A stretch of 64,000 nucleotides of DNA from Thalassobium sp. R2A62 (GTDB lineage: Bacteria; Pseudomonadota; Alphaproteobacteria; Rhodobacterales; Rhodobacteraceae): the NCBI RefSeq assembly GCF_000161835.1, contig NZ_GG697169.2, forward strand, positions 2,546,575 through 2,610,574, read 5' to 3'. The notes beneath the pieces are model-generated. The model was not told the DNA's origin. It saw nothing but the letters and a program-made list of their open reading frames with translations, and did no database searches. Shown piece by piece: positions 1-11,680 of the stretch. The position numbers and the translations under genes are program-made. Every line of letters starts with the position of its first letter. Within the stretch, counting starts at the first letter, position 1.

Positions 1-1
1 T

Positions 2-43
2 GCCTTTGTTGAGAAACGTCAGGCGCAATTCCGCGGCAAATAA
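2..43 (+). CDS. Enoyl-CoA hydratase, C-terminal end only (partial)
   Basis: Only the last 13 codons and the TAA stop at 41-43 are in the window. They read AFVEKRQAQFRGK, a tail typical of short-chain enoyl-CoA hydratases of the crotonase family, which hydrate trans-2-enoyl-CoA in beta-oxidation. The same gene often precedes rpsT and dnaA in roseobacters, which supports the call. The body of the gene, including the oxyanion-hole and catalytic residues, lies outside the window, so the assignment rests on the tail and the context. Confidence 0.6.
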   Translation, partial: AFVEKRQAQFRGK

Positions 44-56
44 GGGTTTGTCCCTG

Positions 57-85
57 TTGACAGACGGACGAGTCGGGCCTAGAGA
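57..85 (+). promoter_or_regulatory. Predicted sigma-70 promoter of rpsT
   Basis: A perfect -35 hexamer TTGACA (57-62) is followed after 17 bases by TAGAGA (80-85), 45 bases before the rpsT start. Spacing and position fit a housekeeping promoter; transcription was not measured. Confidence 0.6.
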
Positions 86-129
86 CGCGGTTCAGAATTC
101 ACGAACCCGAACGATGGGAAATCGAACAC

Positions 130-393
130 ATGGCTAATACGCCCCAAGCTAAAAAACGCGCTCGTCAGAACGAAGCCCGTTTCCAAGTTAACAAAGCGCG
201 CCGTTCGCGCATCCGCACCTACCTGCGTAAGGTCGAAGAAGCGATTGCTTCTGGCGACAAAGACGCAGCAACGTCGGCACTTCGTGCCGCTCAGCCTGAG
301 CTGATGCGCGGTGTGACCAAAGGTGTTTACCACAAGAATACAGTCGCTCGCAAAATGTCGCGCCTGTCTTCGCGGGTCAAAGCGATCGGTTAA
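130..393 (+). CDS. rpsT: 30S ribosomal protein S20
   Basis: This 87-residue, very basic protein starts [18 protein letters not shown], the typical S20 N-terminus, and has the usual length of bacterial S20. S20 is a primary 16S rRNA-binding protein of the small subunit made of a three-helix bundle. The gene stands alone, with its own promoter upstream (57-85) and an intrinsic terminator downstream (420-457). It lies between an acyl-CoA metabolism gene and dnaA, a common arrangement in Rhodobacterales. The ATG start is unambiguous because homology begins at residue 2. Confidence 0.97.
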   Translation: MANTPQAKKRARQNEARFQVNKARRSRIRTYLRKVEEAIASGDKDAATSALRAAQPELMRGVTKGVYHKNTVARKMSRLSSRVKAIG

Positions 394-419
394 GTCGGCA
401 TTTTTGCCGCAATTGATTT

Positions 420-457
420 GAAAGAGCGCGCCTAGCCGGTGCGCTCTTTCGTATTTT
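420..457 (+). terminator. Intrinsic terminator of rpsT
   Basis: A 10-bp perfect stem GAAAGAGCGC / GCGCTCTTTC (420-429 and 441-450) with an 11-base loop is followed by gtatttt. It starts 27 bases after the rpsT stop codon. Confidence 0.8.
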
Positions 458-929
458 GGGTTTAAGTTTTTTGCCCAAGTCCTTGATCTGAAATGAGCCG
501 AGAGATTCTTTTTCGGCAAAGTCCAAGTCAAGTACGATGTTCGCTTGAAGCGAGCGCCATCCCCTTGCTAGCTTGGAATTGCGATTCACATCGTCCTTGG
601 GGGGCATGGTGGGTGAGCGTCAGGTTTGACCATGGTAAAGGTACCGTAGTGTGCTGGTCATTTATGATGCAACTCTGGTGAGGTAACGCCAAAAATGGGC
701 TTATAGCTCTGGCTTATGCTTTGCGTCTGCAACGGTGATCGGGGGACCAATCACTGACTAGTAGGCCATGTCTATTCCTAGGACTTAGGTGCGTCTCGAG
801 ATGTACGATGACCTATGGTTTTCATTCTCGTGCCACACTTGCGCCCGATCTTTTCGGGAGATGTCTCGCTTGGGACGCCAGAGGCGATGGGCCTCTGTAG
901 GGACAACTGATTGGTTTAGGCAGGAACTT
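458..929. other. Gene-poor region upstream of dnaA
   Basis: About 470 bases without a convincing gene; the open frames here (for example 493-681) have no recognisable protein and no good ribosome site. I looked for DnaA boxes (TTATCCACA-like) on both strands and found none, so this does not look like a chromosome origin of the dnaA-box type. The region presumably carries the dnaA promoter and leader, but I cannot pick a clear -35/-10 pair. Confidence 0.5.
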
Positions 930-2273
930 ATGACGGATGAGACGTGGGGCACGGTACTGGAAACACTTCGGGACCAACTGGGCGCAAATACTTTTTCAAA
1001 TTGGATTGAACCCCTCTCTTTTTCTGATGTGACAGATGGTGTTGCGACATTTCATGTGCCGACCAATTTTATGGGCAATTACGTCGCACAAAACTATTCC
1101 GAGCAGATAGTCTATCTGATGAACCGCTCTGGTGCCGACGTCAGCCGCGCGAAGTTTGCTGTAGCTCAAAAGTCGGCCTGCCCAACGTCCAAACCTACGA
1201 CTACCGGACAACCGCCTGCGAATACTGCCGCTGTCCCCGGTGCGCCGCTTGATGCACGTTTCACATTCGACCGCTTTGTTGTCGGCAAGCCAAACGAGCT
1301 TGCCTTTGCAGCAGCCAAGCGTGTTGCTGAAGGTGGGCCGGTTACGTTTAACCCGTTGTTTCTCTATGGCGGCGTTGGATTGGGCAAGACCCACCTCATG
1401 CACGCGATCGCACACGAGCTGACCGCACGCCGCAGCGATCTGAATGTTCTTTATCTCTCAGCCGAACAATTCATGTACCGCTTTGTCACGGCATTGCGCG
1501 AAAACAGCATGATGGATTTCAAACACATGTTCCGTTCGGTCGATATCCTGATGGTCGACGACGTTCAGTTCATCGCTGGCAAGGGTTCGACCCAAGAAGA
1601 GTTTTTCCACACCTTCAATGCGCTGGTCGACCAGAACAAGCAGATCATTATTTCCGCCGACCGCGCGCCTGGTGAGATCAAAGATCTCGAAGAGCGGATC
1701 AAATCGCGCCTGCAATCCGGTCTCGTTGTTGATTTGCATCCTACTGATTACGAATTGCGTCTCGGTATCCTGCAATCCAAAGTCCGCGCTTACCGCGAAC
1801 AATACGCAGGTCTCGTAATTGCAGACGGCGTGCTTGAATTTCTTGCCCACCGTATTTCAACCAACGTGCGCGTGCTCGAAGGCGCTTTGACCCGCCTTTA
1901 CGCATTCGCATCGCTCGTTGGCAAAGAAATCACGCTCGAGCTGGCTCAGGATTGTCTGTCCGACATCTTGCGTGCTTCGGATCGCAAAATTACCGTCGAG
2001 GAAATTCAGCGCAAAGTATCTGAGCACTACAACATCCGCTTGTCCGATATGATCGGCCCAAAACGTGTTCGCGCCTATGCCCGCCCGCGCCAGATCGCGA
2101 TGTGGCTCTGCAAACAGATGACCAGCCGTAGCTTGCCCGAGATTGGACGCCGGTTTGGCGGTCGCGATCACACAACGGTCATGCATGGGGTCAAGCGTGT
2201 TGAAGAGCTAAAGACCATCGATAGCCAGATTTCTGATGATCTAGAAATGCTGCGTCGCGCACTCGAAGCTTAA
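930..2273 (+). CDS. dnaA: Chromosomal replication initiator protein DnaA
   Basis: DnaA binds DnaA boxes, melts the origin and loads the helicase. The protein has 447 residues if it starts at the ATG at 930 (MTDETWGTVL...). The frame stays open upstream to 789, but those 47 extra residues resemble no DnaA N-terminus, and an AGGCAGGA ribosome site precedes 930. Visible parts are an N-terminal domain (1-80), a variable linker rich in T and P (81-107), Walker A GGVGLGKT near 147-154, Walker B ILMVDD near 206-211, and the C-terminal DNA-binding signature GGRDHTTVMHG near 410-420. It heads the dnaA-dnaN-recF order. Confidence 0.98.
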   Translation: MTDETWGTVLETLRDQLGANTFSNWIEPLSFSDVTDGVATFHVPTNFMGNYVAQNYSEQIVYLMNRSGADVSRAKFAVAQKSACPTSKPTTTGQPPANTAAVPGAPLDARFTFDRFVVGKPNELAFAAAKRVAEGGPVTFNPLFLYGGVGLGKTHLMHAIAHELTARRSDLNVLYLSAEQFMYRFVTALRENSMMDFKHMFRSVDILMVDDVQFIAGKGSTQEEFFHTFNALVDQNKQIIISADRAPGEIKDLEERIKSRLQSGLVVDLHPTDYELRLGILQSKVRAYREQYAGLVIADGVLEFLAHRISTNVRVLEGALTRLYAFASLVGKEITLELAQDCLSDILRASDRKITVEEIQRKVSEHYNIRLSDMIGPKRVRAYARPRQIAMWLCKQMTSRSLPEIGRRFGGRDHTTVMHGVKRVEELKTIDSQISDDLEMLRRALEA

Positions 2274-2395
2274 ACAACCGCAACAGTCGGAATCGAACTT
2301 GCAAATAGGGCTTGAGCCAACCCGTGAAACCGTTAGTTTCAGGGTCTGGCGACAGCGCTATTTTAGGGCGCGCGCGTGACAGATAGGGTCAAGAC

Positions 2396-3514
2396 ATGAA
2401 GATCAGCATCGAACGTAGCATCCTGCTCAAAGCAGTGGCTCAGGCTCAATCCGTCGTCGAGCGGCGTAATACCATTCCAATCCTTGCAAACGTGCTGATT
2501 GAGGCAGAGGGCGACTCTGCGACGTTCCGCGCCACTGACTTGGACATTGAGGTCGTCGACAAGGCGCCCGCAATGGTCGAACGGGCCGGCGCGACAACGG
2601 TTGCTGCTGTCACCCTGAACGAAATTGTACGCAAGCTTCCTGATGGTGCCTTGGTCACATTGACTGATGACAGCGCGACAGGTCGTCTGACGATCGAAGC
2701 GGGTCGTTCGAACTTTTCATTGGCGACATTGCCCAAAGAAGACTTTCCCGTGATGGCATCGTCCGAATACGCCGCGAATTTCTCGGCGCCAGCACCAGTG
2801 CTGCGTCGCCTCTTTGACAAATCCAAATTTGCGATCTCGACCGAAGAAACCCGCTATTACCTAAACGGTGTCTACATGCACGTCGCTGACAGTGACGGCG
2901 GCAAGGTTCTGCGTTGCGTGGCAACAGACGGTCACCGCCTTGCGCGTATCGACGCTGATCTGCCGGATGGGGCTTCGGACATGGCTGGCGTCATTGTTCC
3001 GCGTAAAACTGTTGGCGAATTGCGCAAACTTTTGGACGATGATGACGTTCAGATAGCGGTATCTGTGTCTGAAACCAAGGTCCGCTTTGCCACGCCAGAA
3101 ATCACACTGACGTCCAAAGTCATCGACGGCACGTTCCCAGACTACACACGCGTGATTCCGCAGGGCAACACGCGCAAGCTTGAAGTCGATGCCGCCGATT
3201 TTGCCAAGGCTGTCGACCGCGTTGCGACCGTCTCGTCCGAGCGGTCCCGCGCTGTCAAATTGCAACTCGACGAAGACCGCCTGATCCTATCGGTCAACGC
3301 ACCCGATAGCGGTGCTGCCGAAGAAGAGATCGCAGTCGCCTACAATGACGAACGCCTCGAGATCGGCTTTAACGCCAAGTACCTGCTCGAAATCGCGTCG
3401 CAGGTTGATCGTGAGAACGCGGTCTTTATGTTCAATTCGTCTGGCGACCCAACCTTGATGCGCGAAGGCAATGACACATCTGCCGTCTACGTCGTCATGC
3501 CGATGCGCGTCTAA
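2396..3514 (+). CDS. dnaN: DNA polymerase III beta subunit (sliding clamp)
   Basis: This 372-residue protein starts MKISIERSILLKAVAQAQSVVERRNTIPI, the typical beta-clamp N-terminus, and has the full family length of three repeated clamp folds. As a dimer it encircles DNA and tethers polymerase III and other partners. The C-terminus ends in VVMPMRV, the conserved MPMR tail of the beta clamp near the partner-binding pocket. It lies 122 bases after dnaA and 18 bases before recF, so recF is probably cotranscribed with it. Confidence 0.98.
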   Translation: MKISIERSILLKAVAQAQSVVERRNTIPILANVLIEAEGDSATFRATDLDIEVVDKAPAMVERAGATTVAAVTLNEIVRKLPDGALVTLTDDSATGRLTIEAGRSNFSLATLPKEDFPVMASSEYAANFSAPAPVLRRLFDKSKFAISTEETRYYLNGVYMHVADSDGGKVLRCVATDGHRLARIDADLPDGASDMAGVIVPRKTVGELRKLLDDDDVQIAVSVSETKVRFATPEITLTSKVIDGTFPDYTRVIPQGNTRKLEVDAADFAKAVDRVATVSSERSRAVKLQLDEDRLILSVNAPDSGAAEEEIAVAYNDERLEIGFNAKYLLEIASQVDRENAVFMFNSSGDPTLMREGNDTSAVYVVMPMRV

Positions 3515-3532
3515 GACGGGCGTATTCGCCGG

Positions 3533-4639
3533 ATGACCACACTGCGGCTGTCTGAGCTCACAATTTCTCATTTCCGATCCCATAAGCGGGTCGCGCTCGA
3601 AATCGACGCGCGACCCGTTGCGATCTATGGTGCGAACGGGGTTGGTAAAACCAATTTGATCGAAGCGATCTCGCTGCTTTCACCAGGTCGGGGTTTGCGC
3701 CGATCCAGCGCAGAGGACATAACCCGCCGCCCAGAGGCCGTGGGTTGGAAGGTGCGCGCAGTCCTGCACAGCCTCAATCAGCTCCACGAGATTGAAACCT
3801 GGAGCGAGGGTGGCAGCGCCCGTCAGGTCAAGGTCGATAGCAAAGCGAGCACGCAGGTCGCGCTGGGCCGTATTGGGCGTTTGTTGTGGCTGATCCCAGC
3901 AATGGACCGTCTGTGGATTGAAGGGGCCGAAGGCCGCCGTCGTTTTTTGGACCGTGCAACGCTCAGCTTTGAGCCGACCCATGCCGAGGCGGTGCTGACC
4001 TATGATAAAGCGATGCGAGAACGGAACCGCCTGCTCAAGGACCAAGTGCGCGACGGCCATTGGTATGTCGCGATCGAGGCGCAGATGGCCGAGGCGGGCC
4101 TCCGCATCACGCAAAACCGCGCCTTTGCCATCAGCGAATTGATGGCGGCTCAGGCTAGCGCACGGACGGCCTTTCCGACCGCGGTTCTGCAATTGTTAGA
4201 AGGCGATGAAGGATTGCCGGCGTCAGTTGATGATCACCGCACGGCGCTATCCGAAAACCGCCAGCGTGATCTCTATGCAGGGCGCACATTGATTGGCCCA
4301 CACCGGACCGATTTGGGCGCGACCTATGCGGCCAAAGACATTCCAGCCAAGGACTGCTCGACTGGCGAGCAAAAGGCGCTGTTGATCTCGCTCATTCTCG
4401 CCAATGGTCGTGCGTTGGCTCAATCCTTTGGTGCACCGCCGCTCCTGTTGCTGGACGAGGTGGCAGCCCACCTAGACGCGGACCGTCGTGCCGCGCTCTA
4501 TGATGAAATCACTGCGTTGGGTGCTCAGGCGTGGATGACCGGAACGGGTCCTGAATTGTTCGACACCCTTGGCGACCGCGCGCAATATCTGGATGTGTCC
4601 GAGGATTGCGCTGCTTTGGTCTCAACACCGACCTTGTAA
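3533..4639 (+). CDS. recF: DNA replication/repair protein RecF
   Basis: RecF is an SMC-like ABC ATPase that acts with RecO and RecR to load RecA at gapped DNA. The 368-residue protein has Walker A GANGVGKT (about 33-40), an ABC-signature-like STGEQKALL region near residue 282, and Walker B PLLLLDEVAAHLD near 303-315. It starts at the ATG 18 bases after dnaN, in the canonical dnaN-recF pair. In many genomes gyrB follows directly; here two unrelated genes intervene. Confidence 0.96.
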   Translation: MTTLRLSELTISHFRSHKRVALEIDARPVAIYGANGVGKTNLIEAISLLSPGRGLRRSSAEDITRRPEAVGWKVRAVLHSLNQLHEIETWSEGGSARQVKVDSKASTQVALGRIGRLLWLIPAMDRLWIEGAEGRRRFLDRATLSFEPTHAEAVLTYDKAMRERNRLLKDQVRDGHWYVAIEAQMAEAGLRITQNRAFAISELMAAQASARTAFPTAVLQLLEGDEGLPASVDDHRTALSENRQRDLYAGRTLIGPHRTDLGATYAAKDIPAKDCSTGEQKALLISLILANGRALAQSFGAPPLLLLDEVAAHLDADRRAALYDEITALGAQAWMTGTGPELFDTLGDRAQYLDVSEDCAALVSTPTL

Positions 4640-4693
4640 ATACAGCGTACTCTGCGACAACTAACCTATTTCAACGCAGCAAAGGACATTTCC

Positions 4694-5110
4694 ATGAAAG
4701 CCAATCGAATGTCTTTGATCACGCTTGGTGTGTCCAACATTGCCGCGTCGCGCGCCTATTACGAGGCTCTTGGATGGACCCCCGAAGAGGCGCTAGAGAA
4801 TGTTATATTTTACGATATGGGCGGCATGAAATTCGGTCTCTTTCCGCTAGAGGTGCTCGCCGTCGAGCAAAAGCGTCCAGTCACCGAACTTGGTCTCGGG
4901 GCGACCACGATTGCGCAAAACTATAATTCTGCCGCCGAAGTCGATGCAGCCTTTGCTGCAGCTCTCGCTGCGGGGGCCACCGCGGTTGCACAGCCAAATG
5001 CAATGGATTGGGGCGGTTATTCTTCTTATGTCGCGGATCCGGATGGGCACATTTGGGAATTTGCCTTTAATCCGTTTTGGCCGCTCGATGAAGACGGCAA
5101 AATCGCGTGA
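4694..5110 (+). CDS. VOC (glyoxalase/bleomycin-resistance) family protein
   Basis: This 138-residue, single-domain protein has the vicinal oxygen chelate fold pattern. It starts MKANRMSLITLGVSNIAASRAYYEALGW and ends with ADPDGHIWEFAFNP, the family's conserved metal-ligand region (Glu in WEFA). The substrate cannot be told from sequence; members include dioxygenases, isomerases and resistance proteins. Its TGA stop overlaps the GTG start of the LysE-type exporter (GTGA), so the two are translationally coupled and may act on related compounds. The pair sits between recF and gyrB. Confidence 0.85.
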   Translation: MKANRMSLITLGVSNIAASRAYYEALGWTPEEALENVIFYDMGGMKFGLFPLEVLAVEQKRPVTELGLGATTIAQNYNSAAEVDAAFAAALAAGATAVAQPNAMDWGGYSSYVADPDGHIWEFAFNPFWPLDEDGKIA

Positions 5111-5727
5111 CAGTCTCGGCCTCTGACCTGCTGCTTTATGCGGGCGCACTCTTTATTCTGTTCCTGACACCGGGGCCCGTTTGGGTGGCGCTGTTGGCAC
5201 GTGCCCTGTCTGGCGGATTTCGCTCGGCATGGCCGTTGGCATTGGGCGTGGTCGTGGGGGATGTTCTTTGGCCGTTGCTCGCGATCCTAGGGGTGGCTTG
5301 GCTTGTGTCCGAATTCTCGGGGTTCATGCAGGTCTTACAATGGGTTGCGGTTCTCATGTTTGTCGTGATGGGTGTCATGTTGATCCGCAATGCTGACAAA
5401 CAACTGGGCTCGGACAGCCGCCTCACACGGCCCGGCATGTGGGCCGGTTTTATCGCGGGGCTTGTCGTCATTCTGGGCAACCCAAAGGCGATTTTGTTCT
5501 ACATGGGGGTGCTTCCGGGCTTCTTTGATTTGACCCAAGTCAATCGCTACGACATCGCCGCAATATGTTTTCTTAGTTTTCTGGTGCCGCTACTCGGCAA
5601 CTTGGTTCTTGCGGTATCGGTGGACCGTGTCCGCGGTATTCTCAAGTCGCCACAGGCCTTGCGGCGGATAAATATAACGGCAGGCTGGATGCTGATCGCG
5701 GTTGGTGGTGTCATCGCCCTGAGCTGA
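5107..5727 (+). CDS. LysE/RhtB family exporter
   Basis: This 206-residue inner-membrane protein has about six hydrophobic segments. The N-terminal signature FLTPGPVWVALLARALSGGF is typical of LysE/RhtB amino-acid or small-metabolite exporters, and GNPKAILFYMGVLPGFF around 125-140 is the second conserved block. The start is GTG at 5107, overlapping the stop of the upstream VOC gene by four bases. The substrate is unknown. The gene ends 89 bases before the gyrB start. Confidence 0.88.
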   Translation: MTVSASDLLLYAGALFILFLTPGPVWVALLARALSGGFRSAWPLALGVVVGDVLWPLLAILGVAWLVSEFSGFMQVLQWVAVLMFVVMGVMLIRNADKQLGSDSRLTRPGMWAGFIAGLVVILGNPKAILFYMGVLPGFFDLTQVNRYDIAAICFLSFLVPLLGNLVLAVSVDRVRGILKSPQALRRINITAGWMLIAVGGVIALS

Positions 5728-5777
5728 CCATCAGAACTGCGAAAAACTTCGCCCAATTGCGTGACATTGCCCCCTAG

Positions 5778-8234
<2,457 letters not shown>

Positions 8235-8269
8235 TTTTGCGGACCGGCGGCGCTGTCGCCAGTTGCACC

Positions 8270-9196
8270 CTACGGCTTGGTGCCTTTGGTTGGCACTTGT
8301 CCGATATGCGTCTCGCCACGTGCGCGCGACAACATGATCTGTTTTTGCCGATCTCTGAACCGCGCTTTGTCTTTGTCGGATGTCTCGTTGATACAGCGGT
8401 GGCAGGACACGCCCGCCTCGTATTCAGGGCGCCGAGCATTCTCGGGCAAGATCGGTCGCCGACATGCATGACACAGCCTGTGTGACCCTTCCTTTAGCCC
8501 GTGGCCGACAGACACGCGGTTGTCGAAGACAAAACACTCGCCGTCCCAAGTACTGTCTTCTTCTGGAACAGTTTCGAGATATTTTAAAATACCGCCCTTC
8601 AAGTGAAAGACGTCCTCGACGCCTTGGCCCAACAGATAGTTCGTCGATTTCTCGCACCGGATACCGCCAGTACAGAACATCGCGATCTTCTTGTTGTGAA
8701 ACCGATCTTTGTTCGCTTCCCACCACGCGGGAAACTCGCCAAAGCTCTTGGTCTCAGGATCAATCGCGCCATCAAACGTCCCGATAGCCACCTCATAGTC
8801 ATTGCGCGTATCAATAACGGCCACATCGGGGGACGCGATCAATTCGTTCCATTCCGCTGGCGCCACATAGTTTCCAACGCTCGCGGTTGGATCGACGTCA
8901 GGTTGCCCCATCGTCACGATCTCGCGCTTCACCCGGACCTTCATCCGGCCGAACGGTGCTTCGCTTGCGTGGCTCTTTTTCCATTCGAGACCGTCACAGC
9001 CCGGCAACGTCTGTAGGTACGCCAATGTCGCATCCAGCGTACCCTCGGCACCGGCAATCGTGCCGTTAATCCCTTCGGGCGCAATCAAAAGCGTGCCCAT
9101 GATGTTGTTGGTCAAACACACCTCTTTGATACGGCCCTGCAAATCAGGCAGGTCGTCAAAACGGGTGAAATGGTAGAGTGCGGCGATTGTGTACAT
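8270..9196 (-). CDS. trhO: tRNA uridine(34) hydroxylase TrhO (rhodanese domain)
   Basis: TrhO (YceA) hydroxylates U34 of tRNA to 5-hydroxyuridine using O2, on the path to 5-carboxymethoxy- or 5-methoxyuridine. From the ATG at 9196 (MYTIAALYHFTRF...) the protein has 308 residues, the family length; the frame is open further upstream but without homology. It has an N-terminal acylphosphatase-like region, a rhodanese domain with the active-site loop CTGGIRCEK, and a Cys-rich tail (CHACRRPI, CHRC). It converges with gyrB and diverges from pncA. Confidence 0.92.
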   Translation of the reverse strand: MYTIAALYHFTRFDDLPDLQGRIKEVCLTNNIMGTLLIAPEGINGTIAGAEGTLDATLAYLQTLPGCDGLEWKKSHASEAPFGRMKVRVKREIVTMGQPDVDPTASVGNYVAPAEWNELIASPDVAVIDTRNDYEVAIGTFDGAIDPETKSFGEFPAWWEANKDRFHNKKIAMFCTGGIRCEKSTNYLLGQGVEDVFHLKGGILKYLETVPEEDSTWDGECFVFDNRVSVGHGLKEGSHRLCHACRRPILPENARRPEYEAGVSCHRCINETSDKDKARFRDRQKQIMLSRARGETHIGQVPTKGTKP

Positions 9197-9298
9197 GGCG
9201 CAGCATCTACTCTGAGATAGCCCTATCCTGCAAGGCCAGCATTGACCCCCACCGCGCAGTTCCGTAGCCCTAGAGACAACTAAAGTGGAGTGTATCGC

Positions 9299-9901
9299 AT
9301 GAAACCCAACACAAATGCGTTGATCGTGATCGACGTCCAAACCGATTTTTGTCCCGGTGGTGCGCTTGCTGTCGCGGGTGGCGACGAAATTGTGCCCGCA
9401 ATCAATGCGATGATGGATGACTTTGCAGTCTGCATCCTGACCCAAGACTGGCACCCAGCAGGTCACTCATCCTTTGCTTCTACGCAGGGCGCCGATCCGT
9501 TTTCTGAAACCCAGATGCCCTATGGCCCCCAAATGCTGTGGCCTGATCATTGTATCCAAGGCAGCAGTGGCGCGCAGTTCCATCCAGACCTCCGGACTGA
9601 TCCTGCTGATTTGATCATCCGCAAGGGATATAATCCCGCGATCGACAGCTACTCTGCGTTCTTTGAAAACGATCATAAGACGCCGACTGGCCTGCATGGA
9701 TATCTCCAAACACGCGGCATCACACATCTCACCATGGCTGGGCTCGCCACCGATTACTGTGTGCAATTTTCGGCGCTTGATGCCGCAAACCTGGGCTATG
9801 ATGTTGAGGTTGTGATGAACGCCTGTCGTGCAATTGATTTTGGCGGCACGCTGGATGCGGCCATCACAACGATGCGAGACGTTAAAGTAAGACTAGTATA
9901 A
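9299..9901 (+). CDS. pncA: Nicotinamidase/pyrazinamidase
   Basis: PncA hydrolyses nicotinamide to nicotinate in NAD salvage. The 200-residue protein shows the catalytic triad of the family: Asp in VIDVQTDF, Lys in IIRKGYN and Cys in ATDYCVQF. The metal-binding stretch DWHPAGHSSF is also present. The ATG at 9299 follows the ribosome site AAGTGGAG; a GTG three codons earlier is less likely. The stop overlaps the pncB start by one base (TAATG), so the two consecutive salvage steps form an operon. Confidence 0.96.
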   Translation: MKPNTNALIVIDVQTDFCPGGALAVAGGDEIVPAINAMMDDFAVCILTQDWHPAGHSSFASTQGADPFSETQMPYGPQMLWPDHCIQGSSGAQFHPDLRTDPADLIIRKGYNPAIDSYSAFFENDHKTPTGLHGYLQTRGITHLTMAGLATDYCVQFSALDAANLGYDVEVVMNACRAIDFGGTLDAAITTMRDVKVRLV

Positions 9902-11193
9902 TGGTTGATATCGCAACTCGATTTTGGAACCACAAATGGAAGATCGACCCCATCGTGCGGTCGCTCATCGATACCGATTTTTATAAATTGCTGATGTGTC
10001 AGTCAGTGTTTCGCAACAAGCCCGATACCCAAGTTCAGTTCTCTCTGATCAACCGATCTAAACACGTCCGTCTTGCCGATCTGGTGGACGAAGGTGAATT
10101 GCGTGAACAGCTAGATCACGTGCGATCATTGTCTCTAACCCGTGGCGAAAGCACATGGATGCGAGGCAACACCTTTTACGGCAAGAGACAGATGTTCACG
10201 CCCGACTTTATGGACTGGTTCGAAAACCTTCGACTGCCGCCCTACCATCTCGAAAAACGCGACGGCCAATACGAACTGACGTTCGAGGGATCTTGGCCCG
10301 AGGTTATGCTGTGGGAAATTCCTGCGCTCGCGATCTTAATGGAACTTCGAGGCCGCGCTGTTTTGGGTGCGATGGGCCGGTTCGAACTTCAGGTCCTCTA
10401 CGCTCTTGCGATGACCAAGCTGTGGCAAAAGGTCGAGAAACTACAGCAGCACGATGGACTTCGCATTGCTGACTTTGGTACCCGCCGTCGCCATTCCTTT
10501 CTATGGCAAGACTGGTGTGTCCAAGCCATGAACGAGGGTCTAGGCGATCGATTTGTTGGCACGTCCAACTGTCTCATTGCCAAAAACCGCGATCTAGAAG
10601 CGATCGGAACGAACGCCCACGAATTGCCCATGGTCTATTCCGCCTTGGCCGAATCTGACGATGATTTACGACAGGCGCCTTATGACGTCCTGTCCGATTG
10701 GCACGCCGATCATGATGGCAACCTGCGGATCATTCTGCCTGACACTTATGGCACCCAAGGATTCCTAGATGGTGCCCCCGACTGGTTGACCAGCTGGACC
10801 GGTATCCGTGTCGACAGCGGCGATCCCGCAACTGGCGCCGAGATGGCAATCAATTGGTGGAAATCGCACGGTGAAGACCCCAAGAAAAAGCTAGTCATTT
10901 TCTCGGATGGTTTGAACGAGGACAAAATCATCGAGCTGCAAAAACAATTTGCTGATCGTTGCCGCGTCTCATTTGGTTGGGGCACGATGCTGACCAATGA
11001 CTTCAAAGGGCTCGTCGCCAATGATGCACTCGCACCCTTTTCGCTGGTTTGCAAAGCAGTCGAAGCCAACGGCAAGCCAACGGTGAAACTGTCTGACAAC
11101 CCACGCAAAGCGATGGGTCCAGAGGCCGAAATCGAGCGCTACAAACGTGTGTTTGATGTTGGCCATCAGGTCGAGAGCGAGGTTGAGGTTTAG
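9901..11193 (+). CDS. pncB: Nicotinate phosphoribosyltransferase
   Basis: PncB converts nicotinate and PRPP to nicotinate mononucleotide with ATP hydrolysis, the step after PncA in the Preiss-Handler pathway. The 430-residue length is normal. Landmarks are DTDFYKLLMCQ near the N-terminus, the phospho-acceptor His region GTRRRHSFLWQ, the PRPP-site stretch VDSGDP and GWGTMLTNDF. It is coupled to pncA by a one-base overlap. Its TAG stop is three bases from the converging stop of arfB, leaving no room for a terminator between them. Confidence 0.96.
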   Translation: MVDIATRFWNHKWKIDPIVRSLIDTDFYKLLMCQSVFRNKPDTQVQFSLINRSKHVRLADLVDEGELREQLDHVRSLSLTRGESTWMRGNTFYGKRQMFTPDFMDWFENLRLPPYHLEKRDGQYELTFEGSWPEVMLWEIPALAILMELRGRAVLGAMGRFELQVLYALAMTKLWQKVEKLQQHDGLRIADFGTRRRHSFLWQDWCVQAMNEGLGDRFVGTSNCLIAKNRDLEAIGTNAHELPMVYSALAESDDDLRQAPYDVLSDWHADHDGNLRIILPDTYGTQGFLDGAPDWLTSWTGIRVDSGDPATGAEMAINWWKSHGEDPKKKLVIFSDGLNEDKIIELQKQFADRCRVSFGWGTMLTNDFKGLVANDALAPFSLVCKAVEANGKPTVKLSDNPRKAMGPEAEIERYKRVFDVGHQVESEVEV

Positions 11194-11196
11194 CGC

Positions 11197-11610
11197 CTAC
11201 TCATCAACCTTACCGCGCAGCGCTTTGACTTCGCCTCGTTCTTTCTTGGCCTTCAGGCGCCGTTTGACCGATCCATATGTCGGTTTGGTTTTGATGCGTC
11301 GTTTGGGTGCGACACTGGCTTTGGTAATCAACTCGGCCAGACGTTCACGGGCCAATTCGCGGTTGCGGGCTTGAGATCGCGTGTCTTGAACAAATAGCAC
11401 AATGGCGCCGTCTGCGGTCCACCGTCGGCCAGCAAGCCGCCGCAGCCGTGTTTTGATCGGCAATGAAATGTTGGGCGATCGCTCGGCCTCGAACCGTAGC
11501 TCAACTGCGGTCGATACCTTGTTCACGTTTTGACCGCCCGGCCCAGAGGCACGGGTAAAACTCTCGGTGAGTTCCCAATCTTCAATCGTGATATCGTCGT
11601 TGATCCGCAT
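11197..11610 (-). CDS. arfB: Alternative ribosome-rescue factor ArfB (GGQ peptidyl-tRNA hydrolase)
   Basis: ArfB (YaeJ) is a codon-independent release factor that frees stalled, non-stop ribosomes. From ATG 11610 (MRINDDITIEDWEL...) it has 137 residues. The catalytic GGQ is in RASGPGGQNVNKVSTAVELRF near residues 22-42, and the C-terminal tail is rich in K and R (RRRIKTKPTYGSVKRRLKAKK), the part that enters the empty mRNA channel. An ATG at 11646 in the same frame would add 12 residues but lies in a terminator tract. Neither start has a strong ribosome site. Confidence 0.92.
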   Translation of the reverse strand: MRINDDITIEDWELTESFTRASGPGGQNVNKVSTAVELRFEAERSPNISLPIKTRLRRLAGRRWTADGAIVLFVQDTRSQARNRELARERLAELITKASVAPKRRIKTKPTYGSVKRRLKAKKERGEVKALRGKVDE

Positions 11611-11646
11611 AGGCCCAATATAGGCGGGTGTCGTGGAAACGGACAT

Positions 11647-11680
11647 AGAAAAAGGGCCATGCCGACGAAGCATGGCCCTT
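11647..11680 (-). terminator. Strong intrinsic terminator on the minus strand
   Basis: An 11-bp perfect stem AAGGGCCATGC / GCATGGCCCTT with a 7-base loop is followed on the minus strand by five T. It ends a transcript coming from the right, that is the 18-codon gene at 11747-11803, and separates it from arfB. Confidence 0.85.

Noticed and set aside
79-531. 150-codon open frame opposite rpsT
   Set aside because: It is the antisense of the well-supported rpsT gene and its product resembles no known protein.
789-929. 47-codon N-terminal extension of DnaA
   Set aside because: No homology to DnaA, no ribosome site at 789, and a good site before ATG 930.
458-929. Possible oriC next to dnaA
   Set aside because: No DnaA boxes or AT-rich repeated 13-mers were seen on either strand.
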